A stretch of 64,000 nucleotides of DNA from an uncultured Collinsella sp. (GTDB taxonomy: Bacteria > Actinomycetota > Coriobacteriia > Coriobacteriales > Coriobacteriaceae). Below, piece by piece: positions 35,633-45,244 of the stretch. Made by a program: the position numbers and the translations under genes. The stretch is taken from assembly GCA_958352845.1 (NCBI GenBank), contig CATWQC010000005.1, positions 51,702 to 115,701 on the forward strand, written 5' to 3'. The notes beneath the pieces are model-generated. The model searched no databases, was not told the origin of the DNA, and saw only the letters and a list, made by a program, of their open reading frames with translations. Position 1 is the stretch's first letter. Each line of letters starts with the position of its first letter.

Positions 35633-36154
35633 ATGGAGACCATCGAAGCACTCATTCACCGCCGCAGCTGCCGCAAATACAGCGATCGTCCCGTCGAGGC
35701 CGAAAAGCTTGCACGTATTATCGAAGCCGGCCAATATGCACCGAGCGGCATGGGCCGCCAGCCGGTGACGTTTGTCGCCGTCACCGACCCCGCGACCGTC
35801 GAGCGTCTCTCGCAGCTCAACGCGCAAGTCATGGGCAGCAACAGCGACCCCTTCTATGGCGCCAAGACCGTTGTGGTGGTGCTGGTTGACCGCAGCGTGC
35901 CCACACATCTGGAAGACGGCTCGCTCGCCATGGGCAACTTGCTCAACGCCGCCTATGCACTGGGTGTCGATTCGTGCTGGATTCACCGCGCGCATGAGGT
36001 CTTTGACTCGCCCGAGGGCCTGGAGCTGCTGGCCAGCTGGGGCCTGCCCGCCGACGGCAGTCTGCGCGGTGTCGGTAACTGCATTCTTGGCTACGCCGAG
36101 GACACGCTACCCGAGCCCAAACCCCGCCGCGACAACATCATCTACGTAAGGTAA
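35633..36154 (+). CDS. Nitroreductase-family protein (173 aa)
   Basis: This 173-residue protein starts at the ATG at 35633 after AAGGAGACACC. It shows the short nitroreductase fold: IHRRSCRKYSDRPV (FMN-binding), AGQYAPSGMGRQP, and YALGVDSCWIHRA. Such enzymes reduce nitro groups, quinones or flavins with NAD(P)H. The longer upstream ORF extension lacks support. It is compact compared with the 291-residue nitroreductase at 13269 and belongs to a different subgroup. Confidence 0.9.
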   Translation: METIEALIHRRSCRKYSDRPVEAEKLARIIEAGQYAPSGMGRQPVTFVAVTDPATVERLSQLNAQVMGSNSDPFYGAKTVVVVLVDRSVPTHLEDGSLAMGNLLNAAYALGVDSCWIHRAHEVFDSPEGLELLASWGLPADGSLRGVGNCILGYAEDTLPEPKPRRDNIIYVR

Positions 36155-36169
36155 CCCAGGAGCGTCAGC

Positions 36170-36208
36170 GGGGTGGCTAATTTGGGACGGGGCTATTTTA
36201 GCTACCCC
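36170..36208. repeat. GGGACGGGGC hairpin (relative of the 17752 element)
   Basis: GGGGTGGCTAA (36170..36180) pairs at 10 of 11 positions with TTAGCTACCCC (36198..36208) around TTTGGGACGGGGCTATT. It lies between the convergent nitroreductase and a hypothetical gene and may serve as a terminator. Confidence 0.7.
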
Positions 36209-36217
36209 ACTCGCAAC

Positions 36218-36793
36218 TTATATTGACGTCGCCGTTGTCGTCGTTTCGTTCGTCTGGGCCGTTTCGGCGCCATCGCCCTGTTCGTCCTCGTCCTTTTGCG
36301 CATCGGCGATGGTGGAGGCCGCCGCAACGATACCGCGCTGGGGCGCGACGCCTGTCTGGGTCTGTGCGCCCTCGACAACTTCTGTGCCTGCATGCGCGAG
36401 CTCGGGCGATTTAAACATTGCGTCCAAGTTGGCGCCACCGCCGGCATATCCGAGCGCAGCGAGCGCGATGACGATCACTGCAACGGCGGCCACGATCGGC
36501 ACGTAGCGATGCCAGCCGGCGGGATTGAGCCCGCTGCGGCGAGCCGCCCCGCGGCTGATGTAGCCGAGCGTTCCGTCGTGCTTGAGCTTTGAGCCCACCA
36601 CGCGTTTGCGGCCCCACAGCGAGGACTCTGCCTGCATTGCCAAGCGGGCGCTTGCCGAAGGATAGCCGTATTTAGTGCGCTTGAACGAGCCATCAAACCC
36701 CGAGGCGTGTTTGCCCCACGTCACCGATGTTGTGCGTCGGTTGACCGGCGCGGCACTCCGCCTTCTGCGGCTCGGTTTTGAAGTCTCAGCCAT
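36218..36793 (-). CDS. Hypothetical single-pass membrane protein (191 aa)
   Basis: A 191-residue protein with a basic cytoplasmic N-terminal part (SRRRRSAAPVNRR, and several Lys/Arg clusters), one membrane helix near residue 105-125 (YVPIVAAVAVIVIALAALGYA) and an acidic, Thr-rich C-terminal tail outside. The ATG at 36793 has GAGGG upstream. It resembles no family I can name; the positive-inside layout predicts a type II topology. It precedes no other gene closely. Confidence 0.7.
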   Translation of the reverse strand: MAETSKPSRRRRSAAPVNRRTTSVTWGKHASGFDGSFKRTKYGYPSASARLAMQAESSLWGRKRVVGSKLKHDGTLGYISRGAARRSGLNPAGWHRYVPIVAAVAVIVIALAALGYAGGGANLDAMFKSPELAHAGTEVVEGAQTQTGVAPQRGIVAAASTIADAQKDEDEQGDGAETAQTNETTTTATSI

Positions 36794-36877
36794 ATGCCCT
36801 CGCACGCCGTAACCAAATCGAAACAATAACGCTTTGGACTGTAGCACACGCGTCGCGTGCGGTCACGGGCGCCTCGC

Positions 36878-38095
36878 TCAACGGTCATCGTCCTTCAGCA
36901 AGCGCCACAGCGTTGTACGGCTTATGCCCAGCACCTCCGCCGCACGGGTTCGGTTGCCGTAGAGATGGTCTACAACCAGATGCGCGATATCTCGCTCGGT
37001 ATCGGCCAGCGGTCGCAGGATATACAGGTCACTTTCAAGCGTCGGGGCGCCAAAGGTTGCGGTCTTAATCACGTCCTCTTGGGCGAGCACTTCCTCCGCC
37101 ACAGCGCGGTCCACCGTGCCCGTCCCCACCAATATATACAGTCGTTCCGAGACCTCGCGGAGCTGCAGATAGTTGCGCGGCCAGCGGTAAGCATCGAGCG
37201 TCTTCGTCGCCGCGGCAGACAGCGTGGGTGCTGCCGTCTCAAATGCATCAGCGAGATATTCCAAATAGCGCGCAACCTTCGTCGACGCGGCTCCCTGCTC
37301 GGCGACTGCCGGCGCCACGCTCACCGCACAGGCGAAGCGCTCGGTCACAAACGCGGCTTGATCACTTTCGCCGCCGCCCGGCATGTCATTCGCTGTCAGC
37401 ACCACATGGCAGCGCGTCGCCAACGCGGTGTCGGTCATCGTGGAGACCAGCTCGCGGAGGCGCTGGGGGCCAACCGCATTCCAGCCCTCAATGCAAAGGG
37501 TCAGCCCCATTTGGAACAACGGCGATTCGGCGCTTTTGAGCACATGGCGCCAACCGCGCTCGGTGAGCTCATCGAGCGCAACGGAAACAAAGGGCTGACC
37601 GGCAAAAGGACCGTCCAGATAGAGGCGCTTGGCGATCTCGACCTGACCCGCTCCCAGCTCGCCCTCGAGCATAAGGGGCACACCGCGCGCGTAACTCTCT
37701 GCAACCGGCGCAGCCATCGAGGCCGCCTCCTCAACGATGCCGTACGCGCTCGATTCGTAGCGGGCCTCAACCTCGTCGGCGTTGAGCCACTCGATGCCCG
37801 CATGCGCCGCGGCACCGCGCACCTCGCGGACCACGACGACCCAAAGCCCCCCGCCCTCTTTGTCGATGGGGCGAACGGTCAGGCTCAGGCGCGTACCCGC
37901 ACGCCCCATAACCAGACGCGCGCCGTCTCCTATACGGTCGAGACGCTCAGCGACAAAAGCCGCCACATCCCGCTCAAGCGCCGCGTCATTCATGGTCGAG
38001 ATCGCGACGGCCGCACGCGCATCGATAGCCAATGCCGAGGCCCCGGCAGCAGCTAGGGCATCGGTCAAGATGTTCAGCTTGGCATCGCTATCCAT
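36878..38095 (-). CDS. Fis-type regulator with degenerate AAA+ domain
   Basis: This 405-residue protein ends in a Fis-type helix-turn-helix (YGNRTRAAEVLGISRTTLWRLL) and has a middle region resembling the AAA+ domain of sigma-54 activators. Walker A, normally GExGxGKE, reads EGELGAGQVE, so the ATP-binding Lys is Gln, and no GAFTGA loop is seen. It therefore probably acts as a plain DNA-binding regulator, not as a sigma-54 activator. The ATG at 38095 follows AGGGGGCAA. YeiH, 268 bp upstream on the same strand, is a possible target. Confidence 0.7.
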   Translation of the reverse strand: MDSDAKLNILTDALAAAGASALAIDARAAVAISTMNDAALERDVAAFVAERLDRIGDGARLVMGRAGTRLSLTVRPIDKEGGGLWVVVVREVRGAAAHAGIEWLNADEVEARYESSAYGIVEEAASMAAPVAESYARGVPLMLEGELGAGQVEIAKRLYLDGPFAGQPFVSVALDELTERGWRHVLKSAESPLFQMGLTLCIEGWNAVGPQRLRELVSTMTDTALATRCHVVLTANDMPGGGESDQAAFVTERFACAVSVAPAVAEQGAASTKVARYLEYLADAFETAAPTLSAAATKTLDAYRWPRNYLQLREVSERLYILVGTGTVDRAVAEEVLAQEDVIKTATFGAPTLESDLYILRPLADTERDIAHLVVDHLYGNRTRAAEVLGISRTTLWRLLKDDDR

Positions 38096-38221
38096 GATTT
38101 GCCCCCTGTCCGCAGCGACGTGCAACCGCCGACGGTCGCACGACCGAGTGTTTCAAAATTGAACGATATTGCTCACCAAACACTATAGGGCAGAAAGCGC
38201 CGTCCTGCGAGTATAGGTGTT

Positions 38222-38310
38222 GCCCCGCATCGCCATCCTGGCGGGGCGATAAGAGCTCTTCGGGACTTATAAACCTGCGGACAAGCCATACCCGCAAGAG
38301 CTCCTATCGC
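38222..38310. repeat. Overlapping hairpins between yeiH and the Fis-type regulator
   Basis: GCCCCGC/GCGGGGC (38222..38228, 38241..38247) is followed by a longer stem: GCGATAAGAGCTCTTCGGG (38246..38264) with CCCGCAAGAGCTCCTATCGC (38291..38310), pairing almost completely. The two stems share bases, so they are mutually exclusive. Function unknown. Confidence 0.65.
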
Positions 38311-38362
38311 TCCACCGTGAGAATGCGCTCACCAGCACGCAGCACGCAAATAAGCTACTTCT

Positions 38363-39397
38363 CTACCAGATTCCCAGCACGTGTTGCATTCCCAAACTCA
38401 TGCACGCAATGCCAATCCAGCAGCAAAAGCCCAGCGCGATGGGCTTGCCGCCCTTTTTGACCAGCTCGACGATATCGGTATTAAAGCCAATTGCCGCCAT
38501 GGCCATCACGATAAAGAACTTCGACAGCTCCTTGATGGGCGCCGTGATGGACGCGGGAAGCTGAAGCACCGTGGTGATCACGCTCGCCAGCACAAAGAAC
38601 AGCACAAACATGGGAAACGCGCGTTTAAGGGAGAACGTGCTTTTGGCGTCGCCGCCGGCCTTGCGCGCCAGATGCATCTGCCAACATGCGAGGACCAGCG
38701 TGATGGGAATAATGGCAAGCGTCCTGGTGAGCTTGACCACTGTGGCGCTCTCGAGCACATTGGCGCCGGGATGCATGCTGTCCCAAGCGCTCGCCGCGGC
38801 CGTTACGGACGAGGTGTCGTTGATGGCGGTGCCGGCAAACAGGCCAAAGCCCTCGTTGGTCAGCCCGAGCATGCCGCCGAGCGTTGGAAACACGAGCGCC
38901 GCGATAACGTTAAACAGGAAGATGACCGAAATAGCCTGGGCAATCTCGCGATCGTCGGCATCGATGACAGGTGCGGTCGCGGCGATGGCAGAACCGCCGC
39001 AAATCGACGAACCCACGCCCACAAGCGTCGCGATCTTACCCGGCACGTTCATAACGTGGCAGAGTACAAAGGCGATGACAAGCGAGGTCGAGATTGTCGC
39101 CACGATAATCGGCAGCGACTGGGCGCCCTTGGACAGAATCTGGGAGAGGTTCATGCCAAAGCCAAGCAGGATAACCGCGTACTGCAAGACTTTTTTGGAC
39201 GTATAGGTGACGCCAGCGGCGAGCTGTTCGCGACGATTCTTGGGAAAGACGAGCGCCAGGACCATGCCAAAGAGGATGGCAAATACCGGACCGCCGACCA
39301 CCTCAATTTGTTTGCCGAGCAACGTCGCGGGAATGGCGATGATTAGGCAGAACAAGACGCCTTTCCAGCGCTCGCGTACGATATTTGCCAGTTGCAT
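38363..39397 (-). CDS. YeiH-family (UPF0324) membrane transporter
   Basis: This 344-residue protein has about ten transmembrane segments and the YeiH family markers GGPVFAILFGM, LLGFGMNLSQIL, VGVGSSICGGSAIAA and AGTAINDTSSVTAA. The family is annotated as putative sulfate or sulfonate exporter, with weak evidence. The ATG has GAAGGAATCCC upstream. It is divergent from a GntR regulator 164 bp away, which may control it. Confidence 0.9.
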   Translation of the reverse strand: MQLANIVRERWKGVLFCLIIAIPATLLGKQIEVVGGPVFAILFGMVLALVFPKNRREQLAAGVTYTSKKVLQYAVILLGFGMNLSQILSKGAQSLPIIVATISTSLVIAFVLCHVMNVPGKIATLVGVGSSICGGSAIAATAPVIDADDREIAQAISVIFLFNVIAALVFPTLGGMLGLTNEGFGLFAGTAINDTSSVTAAASAWDSMHPGANVLESATVVKLTRTLAIIPITLVLACWQMHLARKAGGDAKSTFSLKRAFPMFVLFFVLASVITTVLQLPASITAPIKELSKFFIVMAMAAIGFNTDIVELVKKGGKPIALGFCCWIGIACMSLGMQHVLGIW

Positions 39398-39560
39398 ATG
39401 GGATTCCTTCTTTCTATTTCACGTTTGCGACGGCTTATGATACGGCAACATTGAGCGCAGCCTTGCGCAAACACAGACTAAGATGCCGCAATAGTTCTCA
39501 GGCAACAGCCGAATTACCCACCGCGGAGAGCTGATTCGCGGCATAATTAACAACTGACAT

Positions 39561-40292
39561 ATGAGTTTGATAGAACAGTTGCGAGGCGCTATGGAAGAAT
39601 CGATGCACGTCGGCGAGCAGGAAACGAGCCTACAGGACCAGTCCTACCACACCATTCGACGCAAAATCGTCTACCTGGACTACAAGCCGGGCGAAAAGCT
39701 GGGCGTCAAGCAACTTTGCGACGACCTAGATATGGGGCGCACCCCTGTGCGCGAGGCTTTGGTTCGTTTGGCGCAGGAAGGCCTGGTGCGCACCGTGCCC
39801 CAGAGCGGTACCTACGTCTCGCCCATCAACCTCACCCTTGCCGAGAGTGCCTGTTACATCCGCGAACATCTGGAAAAGCAGGTGATCGTGGAGTGCTGCG
39901 CGCGCGCCACGTCGGCTGGCATCGAGCAGCTCGACCGCGCCATCGTGCTGCAGGAAAAGGCCATGGCCGAAGAGGATCGCATCGGCTTCTTTTTGAGCGA
40001 CAACCTCATGCATCACATGATTTTTAGCATCGCATGTCGCAGCACCGTGTGGTCGTGGCTCGAAGAGACCAATGCCGACCTTGAGCGCTTCCGCTGGCTG
40101 CGCGCTGCCACGCAGGTTCTCGACAATCAGGACATCGTGAACGAGCACAAGCAGATTCGCCGCGCTATCGCCGGTCGCGACCCCATCGAAGCGAGCTTTT
40201 TGGTCAGCAAGCACCTGCACATGATGTTCCGCAACCAAACCGAGGTTCTGGACCAGTTCCCCGAGTACTTCGAGACCAGCAAGCTCCGCTAA
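39561..40292 (+). CDS. GntR-family (FadR/FCD type) transcriptional regulator
   Basis: This protein of up to 243 residues has an N-terminal GntR winged helix (SYHTIRRKIVYLDYKPGEKLGVKQLCDDLDMGRTPVREAL-type sequence) and an all-helical FCD ligand domain. FCD regulators usually sense carboxylic acids. The start is uncertain: the ATG at 39561 has no clear ribosome site, while the ATG at 39591 follows GAGGCGCT. It is divergent from yeiH and ends directly at a palindromic repeat. Confidence 0.88.
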   Translation: MSLIEQLRGAMEESMHVGEQETSLQDQSYHTIRRKIVYLDYKPGEKLGVKQLCDDLDMGRTPVREALVRLAQEGLVRTVPQSGTYVSPINLTLAESACYIREHLEKQVIVECCARATSAGIEQLDRAIVLQEKAMAEEDRIGFFLSDNLMHHMIFSIACRSTVWSWLEETNADLERFRWLRAATQVLDNQDIVNEHKQIRRAIAGRDPIEASFLVSKHLHMMFRNQTEVLDQFPEYFETSKLR

Positions 40293-40335
40293 CCTGCCAA
40301 AAAGGGACAGGTTCATTTTGGCAGATTTTATCTGG
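40292..40335 (+). repeat. 44-bp GGGACAGG repeat, family B copy 1
   Basis: The sequence ACCTGCCAAAAAGGGACAGG continues to TTTTATCTGG; CTGCCAAAA pairs with TTTTGGCAG. Near-identical copies lie at 43926..43970 (opposite strand) and 47124..47167. Confidence 0.8.
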
Positions 40336-40412
40336 GCAAATGCAAAAAAGGCCCGGCTCCGTCTTTGAACTGCCTCCCATTTCTTGGACATGAGAAATGG
40401 GAGGCTTTCTTT

Positions 40413-40903
40413 ATGCGCGTTGATTTGAGGGTGAAGCATGATGCCGAGGCCAGGAAGGCGGCCATAGGGCTCTTCGAGCTCGGGCACGGGTATAAATCTG
40501 CCGCGATTGCCCTTTCGCTTCCCGCGGAAGCCGTGAGAAGATGGCAGGAGATATACCGCGCATTCGGGAGCGAGGTGCTGCTGCGCATGGACGGAAAGCA
40601 GGGCAGGTACACATACGAGCAGAAGGTCGCCGCCGCCTCCGCCGTCGTCGACGGCGGCATGACGAAGACCGAGGCGATGGCGGCGTTCGGCATAATGTCG
40701 ATGTCGCCGCTCAAGAAGTGGTGCGCGCTATACCGCCGGGGCGGCGCGGAGGCCCTGCGCCCGAGGCCCAAGGGCCGGCCGAGCGGTTCCAGGGCGAGGC
40801 CGCGGACCCGCGAGGAGGAGCTCGAGGAGCGGTGCCGCAGGCTCGAGGCCGAGGTGGCCTACCTAAAAAATTACGCGCCCTGGTCGAGAGGGACGGGCTC
40901 TGA
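40413..40903 (+). pseudogene. IS3-family transposase OrfA, with frame change in an A tract
   Basis: The ATG at 40413 follows GGGAGG. The product has the IS3 OrfA helix-turn-helix (ELGHGYKSAAIALSLP..., then KTEAMAAFGI) and ends in the leucine-zipper-like LEAEVAYLK. At the A6 run 40865..40870 the normal end (KLRALVERDGL, stop at 40903) lies in the -1 frame, so this copy reads as if one A were missing, or slips there. Without slipping, the frame runs on into meaningless sequence as far as 41786. Confidence 0.7.
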
Positions 40904-41775
40904 CCAGGGCGAAGGCCGAAGCGGTCGCGGCCCTGCGCGCCGAGGGACACGCACTCGGGCACCTGCTCGCATGCGCCGAGCTCAAGAGGTCGACCTACTA
41001 CTACGCCCTCGCGCACCCGCCGAGGCCCACGCGCCCCGAGCTCCGGGAGGCGGCCGCCGAGATCTTCTCGCGCACCGCCAACGGCTGCGGGCACCGGCAG
41101 ATAGCGATGTGTCTCAGGGCGGAAGAGGGGGCCGTGATAGCCGACAAGACCGTGCTCAAGATGATGCGCGAGATGGGGATTCGCTGCGGGATCAGACGCG
41201 AGACGGCCTACCACAGGTACAACTCGTACAAGGGCGTCGTCGGCAGAACGTTCGAGAACGTGATCGCGAGGGATTTCGACGCCGGGGCCCCGTGGCAGAA
41301 GCTGGGGACGGACGTCACCGAGTTCAAGGTGGCTGGCGGCAAGGCCTACTGGGCCCCGACGCTGGACTTCTGCACCAAGGAGATCGTGGCGAGCGACATA
41401 TCGACCACGCCCGACATGGGCCAGCAGGTGAGGATGCTCGACGAGCTGCTGTCCAAGATCCCCGAGGGCGCCGCCCCGACCATGCACTCGGACCGGGGCT
41501 GGCAGTACCAGCACGCCTCGTACACATCCAGGCTCGAGGCCGCCGGCATCGTCCAGAGCATGTCCAGGAAGGCGAACTGCATCGACAATGCCGCCACCGA
41601 GCAGCTCTTCGGCCACGTCAAGGACGAGTTCTACCGGGGCCGCGAGTGGAAGACGTTCGAGGATTTCAAACGCGACCTGGAGGAATACATAGTCCACTGG
41701 AACACGAGCCGGAGGCAGGTAAGATTGAAGGGCCTGACCCCGGAGGAGTTCCGGAATCAGGCCCTTGCGGCCTAG
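40867..41775 (+). CDS. IS3-family transposase OrfB (DDE integrase domain)
   Basis: The frame is open from 40867 and the recognisable protein starts near 40897 (LTRAKAEAVAAL). It has no ATG until 41107, as usual for OrfB made by frameshifting from OrfA. The DDE residues are visible: GTDVTEF, HSDRGWQYQH and ATEQLFGHVKDE. The N-terminal part holds an HTH_21-like segment (RSTYYYALA). The catalytic domain looks intact; activity depends on how the frame is reached from orfA. Confidence 0.85.
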   Translation, partial: KITRPGREGRALTRAKAEAVAALRAEGHALGHLLACAELKRSTYYYALAHPPRPTRPELREAAAEIFSRTANGCGHRQIAMCLRAEEGAVIADKTVLKMMREMGIRCGIRRETAYHRYNSYKGVVGRTFENVIARDFDAGAPWQKLGTDVTEFKVAGGKAYWAPTLDFCTKEIVASDISTTPDMGQQVRMLDELLSKIPEGAAPTMHSDRGWQYQHASYTSRLEAAGIVQSMSRKANCIDNAATEQLFGHVKDEFYRGREWKTFEDFKRDLEEYIVHWNTSRRQVRLKGLTPEEFRNQALAA

Positions 41776-41857
41776 TCGCTATTTAGGGCGTCCAAGATTT
41801 GGGGCGCAGTTCACTTGATGCGGAGCCGGGCCTTAGTCGCTAGAACGGCGGAACCAA

Positions 41858-43705
<1,848 letters not shown>

Positions 43706-43802
43706 AAGATAAATCCCTTCGTTCGCGTGACTGCAAGACGTCCACGCACAAGGGGCGCTGAGACGTATAACGTTCGAGTATTGTACTCACGCAAACGCAA
43801 GC

Positions 43803-43840
43803 TGATATACCAGAAGTGGTATCTCAACTTAGATACCACT
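43803..43840. promoter_or_regulatory. Overlapping palindromes, candidate glmS operator
   Basis: AGTGGTATCT-CAACTT-AGATACCACT (43815..43840) is a perfect 10-6-10 palindrome. It overlaps TGATATACCA-GAAG-TGGTATCTCA (43803..43826), which matches at 9 of 10. The TGGTAT half-site appears three times in alternating orientation. HutC/GntR-type amino-sugar regulators such as NagR/DasR bind TGGTNT-type palindromes, so an amino-sugar regulator is a reasonable candidate. Confidence 0.6.
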
Positions 43841-43865
43841 CGATGCACACACGTCCAGCCGGTCC

Positions 43866-43903
43866 AAACCACCACAAAGGCGCCTGTCCCCCTTCGTGGT
43901 GGT
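43866..43903 (-). repeat. GGGGACAGG palindrome, family A copy 2
   Basis: In reverse orientation it reads GACCACCACGAAGGGGGACAGG, in two pieces, then CGCCTTTGTGGTGGTTT; it closely matches the element at 10734..10772. Confidence 0.75.
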
Positions 43904-43925
43904 CGCGTTGGCAACAGCGTTTCCC

Positions 43926-43970
43926 CAGATAAAACCTGCCAAAATAAACCTATCCCTTTTTGGTTGGTTT
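43926..43970 (-). repeat. GGGACAGG-type repeat, family B copy 2 (reverse)
   Basis: The reverse of ACCTGCCAA...TTTTATCTGG: plus-strand CCAGATAAAACCTGCCAAAA, then TAAACCTATCCCTTTTTGG. It differs from the 40292 copy at few positions. Confidence 0.75.
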
Positions 43971-44018
43971 GGGATGCTACAATCTGGCTTGTACTTGAAA
44001 CGCATCAAAGGGGCCGCT

Positions 44019-45131
44019 ATGGCAAAGGTAAAAATCAGCGACGTCGCGCGCGAGGCCGGAGTTTCGCTGGGCACGGTTTCCAACGCGCTCAACCACCCCG
44101 AAAAGCTGCGCCCCGAAACCCTCAAGCTCATCAACGAGACCATCAATCGCCTTGGCTACCTGCCCAACCAAAGCGCTCGTCAGCTCGCGGGCGGCGCCAC
44201 CAAGTCCTTTGGCCTGGTGCTCCCCCGTCTCGATCACGGCTTTTCGCTCCAAATCGCCAGCGGCGCCCACAACGAGGCCCGCAAGCACGGCTACGACCTG
44301 CTCATCGCCAACGCCGATAACGACGATATTCTCGAGGACCATTACCTGCGCTACTTTATGGGCACCCAGATGTCCGGCGTCATGGTTCAGCCCATGGCAT
44401 CCCCCGACTGGCACCCCGTCATGGCCAAGATGCCCGTGCCGATCGTCCACCTGGACATCCATTGCTCCGAGCCCGGCTACTACGTAGCGGCCGACAACGA
44501 GGCCCAGGGTCGCATCATTGCCGAACTCGCCATCGCCCGCGGCGCACACCATATTGTCGTCGTCGGCCGAGCAGCATTTATGCAACTCACCCTGCGCGTC
44601 CTTGGCATTCATAAAGCGCTCGCTCTACACCCCGATATCAAGATCGAAGTCATCGACGCCGGCGAATGGAATACCGCCGCCGACGGCTACGGCATCGGCG
44701 CCCAAATCGCCGCGCGCCCCGCCGACGAACGCCCCGATTTTGTCGTCGGTCTGACCGACGTGCTGGCCTCGGGCGTTATCTCGGCGCTGGTCGACAAAGG
44801 CATCGCCGTCCCCGGGGAAGTACGCGTAGCAGGTTGCGATGGCAACCCGCTCGCTTGGAGCGGATCGGTCCCGCTCACTACGGTAGCGCCCCCGGGCTAC
44901 GAGATTGGCCGCAAGGGCGTTCAATTGCTCATGGAGCAAATCGAGAACAAGGCCCCGGCAAAGACCAAGCACGTCCACATCGGCTCTGCCGCGCGCACCG
45001 TCACCGCAGTCACCGCCGCCGAGGATATCAACCGCCAAGAACTGGTACGTCCGTTCCTACTGGAGCGCGCCAGCACCCAGGCAAGCACCCAGACCGACGC
45101 CACGGCCATCAACCTCGGTGCGTATCTGTAG
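44019..45131 (+). CDS. LacI-family transcriptional regulator
   Basis: This 370-residue regulator begins MAKVKISDVAREAGVSLGTVSNAL, in two parts the LacI helix-turn-helix and hinge (residues 1-60), followed by a periplasmic-binding-protein-like effector domain. The ATG at 44019 follows AAAGGGG; an upstream in-frame extension is unlikely. It is divergent from glmS and has no sugar genes beside it, so the regulon is unknown. A strong terminator follows. Confidence 0.9.
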   Translation: MAKVKISDVAREAGVSLGTVSNALNHPEKLRPETLKLINETINRLGYLPNQSARQLAGGATKSFGLVLPRLDHGFSLQIASGAHNEARKHGYDLLIANADNDDILEDHYLRYFMGTQMSGVMVQPMASPDWHPVMAKMPVPIVHLDIHCSEPGYYVAADNEAQGRIIAELAIARGAHHIVVVGRAAFMQLTLRVLGIHKALALHPDIKIEVIDAGEWNTAADGYGIGAQIAARPADERPDFVVGLTDVLASGVISALVDKGIAVPGEVRVAGCDGNPLAWSGSVPLTTVAPPGYEIGRKGVQLLMEQIENKAPAKTKHVHIGSAARTVTAVTAAEDINRQELVRPFLLERASTQASTQTDATAINLGAYL

Positions 45132-45163
45132 CACGCCCGCAAGTATGCTATGTCGCCGCCTAA

Positions 45164-45201
45164 GCAAAAGGGGCCCGACCATTGCCGGGCCCCTTTTGCT
45201 T
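45164..45201. terminator. Bidirectional terminator between lacI and HAD genes
   Basis: AGCAAAAGGGGCCCG and CGGGCCCCTTTTGCT pair around ACCATTGC; the A and T runs inside the arms allow termination from both sides. Confidence 0.88.
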
Positions 45202-45244
45202 AGGCGCAAACGTGGGCAATTGCTCGTTTCAACGCCGCAATTGT

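Larger units (their letters stand above)
40366..41813 (+). mobile_element. IS3-family insertion sequence
   Basis: A 1448-bp element with imperfect terminal repeats: TGAACTGCCTCCCATTTCTTGGAC at the left and TGAACTGCGCCCCAAATCTTGGAC (reverse) at the right, with a CTT target duplication on each side. It carries orfA and orfB of an IS3-type transposase. A hairpin CTCCCATTTC-TTGGACAT-GAGAAATGGGAG lies at the left end, just before orfA. Confidence 0.88.
40350..41832. terminator. Terminator hairpin split by an IS element
   Basis: GGCCCGGCTCCG (40350..40361) and CGGAGCCGGGCC (41821..41832) are perfect complements now 1.46 kb apart. Removing the IS and one copy of the CTT duplication restores a 12-bp stem with the 8-base loop TCTTGATG, preceded by A6 and followed by TT. 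It was probably a bidirectional terminator between the gntR and glmS genes. Confidence 0.75.
43706..44018. other. Divergent glmS/lacI control region with repeats
   Basis: This 313-bp gap holds two overlapping palindromes near glmS (43803..43840), a family A palindrome (43866..43903) and a family B repeat (43926..43970). A TACAAT -10-like box lies at 43978..43983 for the lacI gene and another, on the minus strand at 43780..43785, for glmS. Confidence 0.55.

Noticed and set aside
40365..41786. A single 473-codon transposase ORF
   Set aside because: Only the first 168 residues match OrfA; the remainder is a wrong frame of orfB, whose real product lies in another frame.
43706..44018. glmS ribozyme
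   Set aside because: No ribozyme-like conserved core is visible in the glmS leader; palindromes fit protein operators better.
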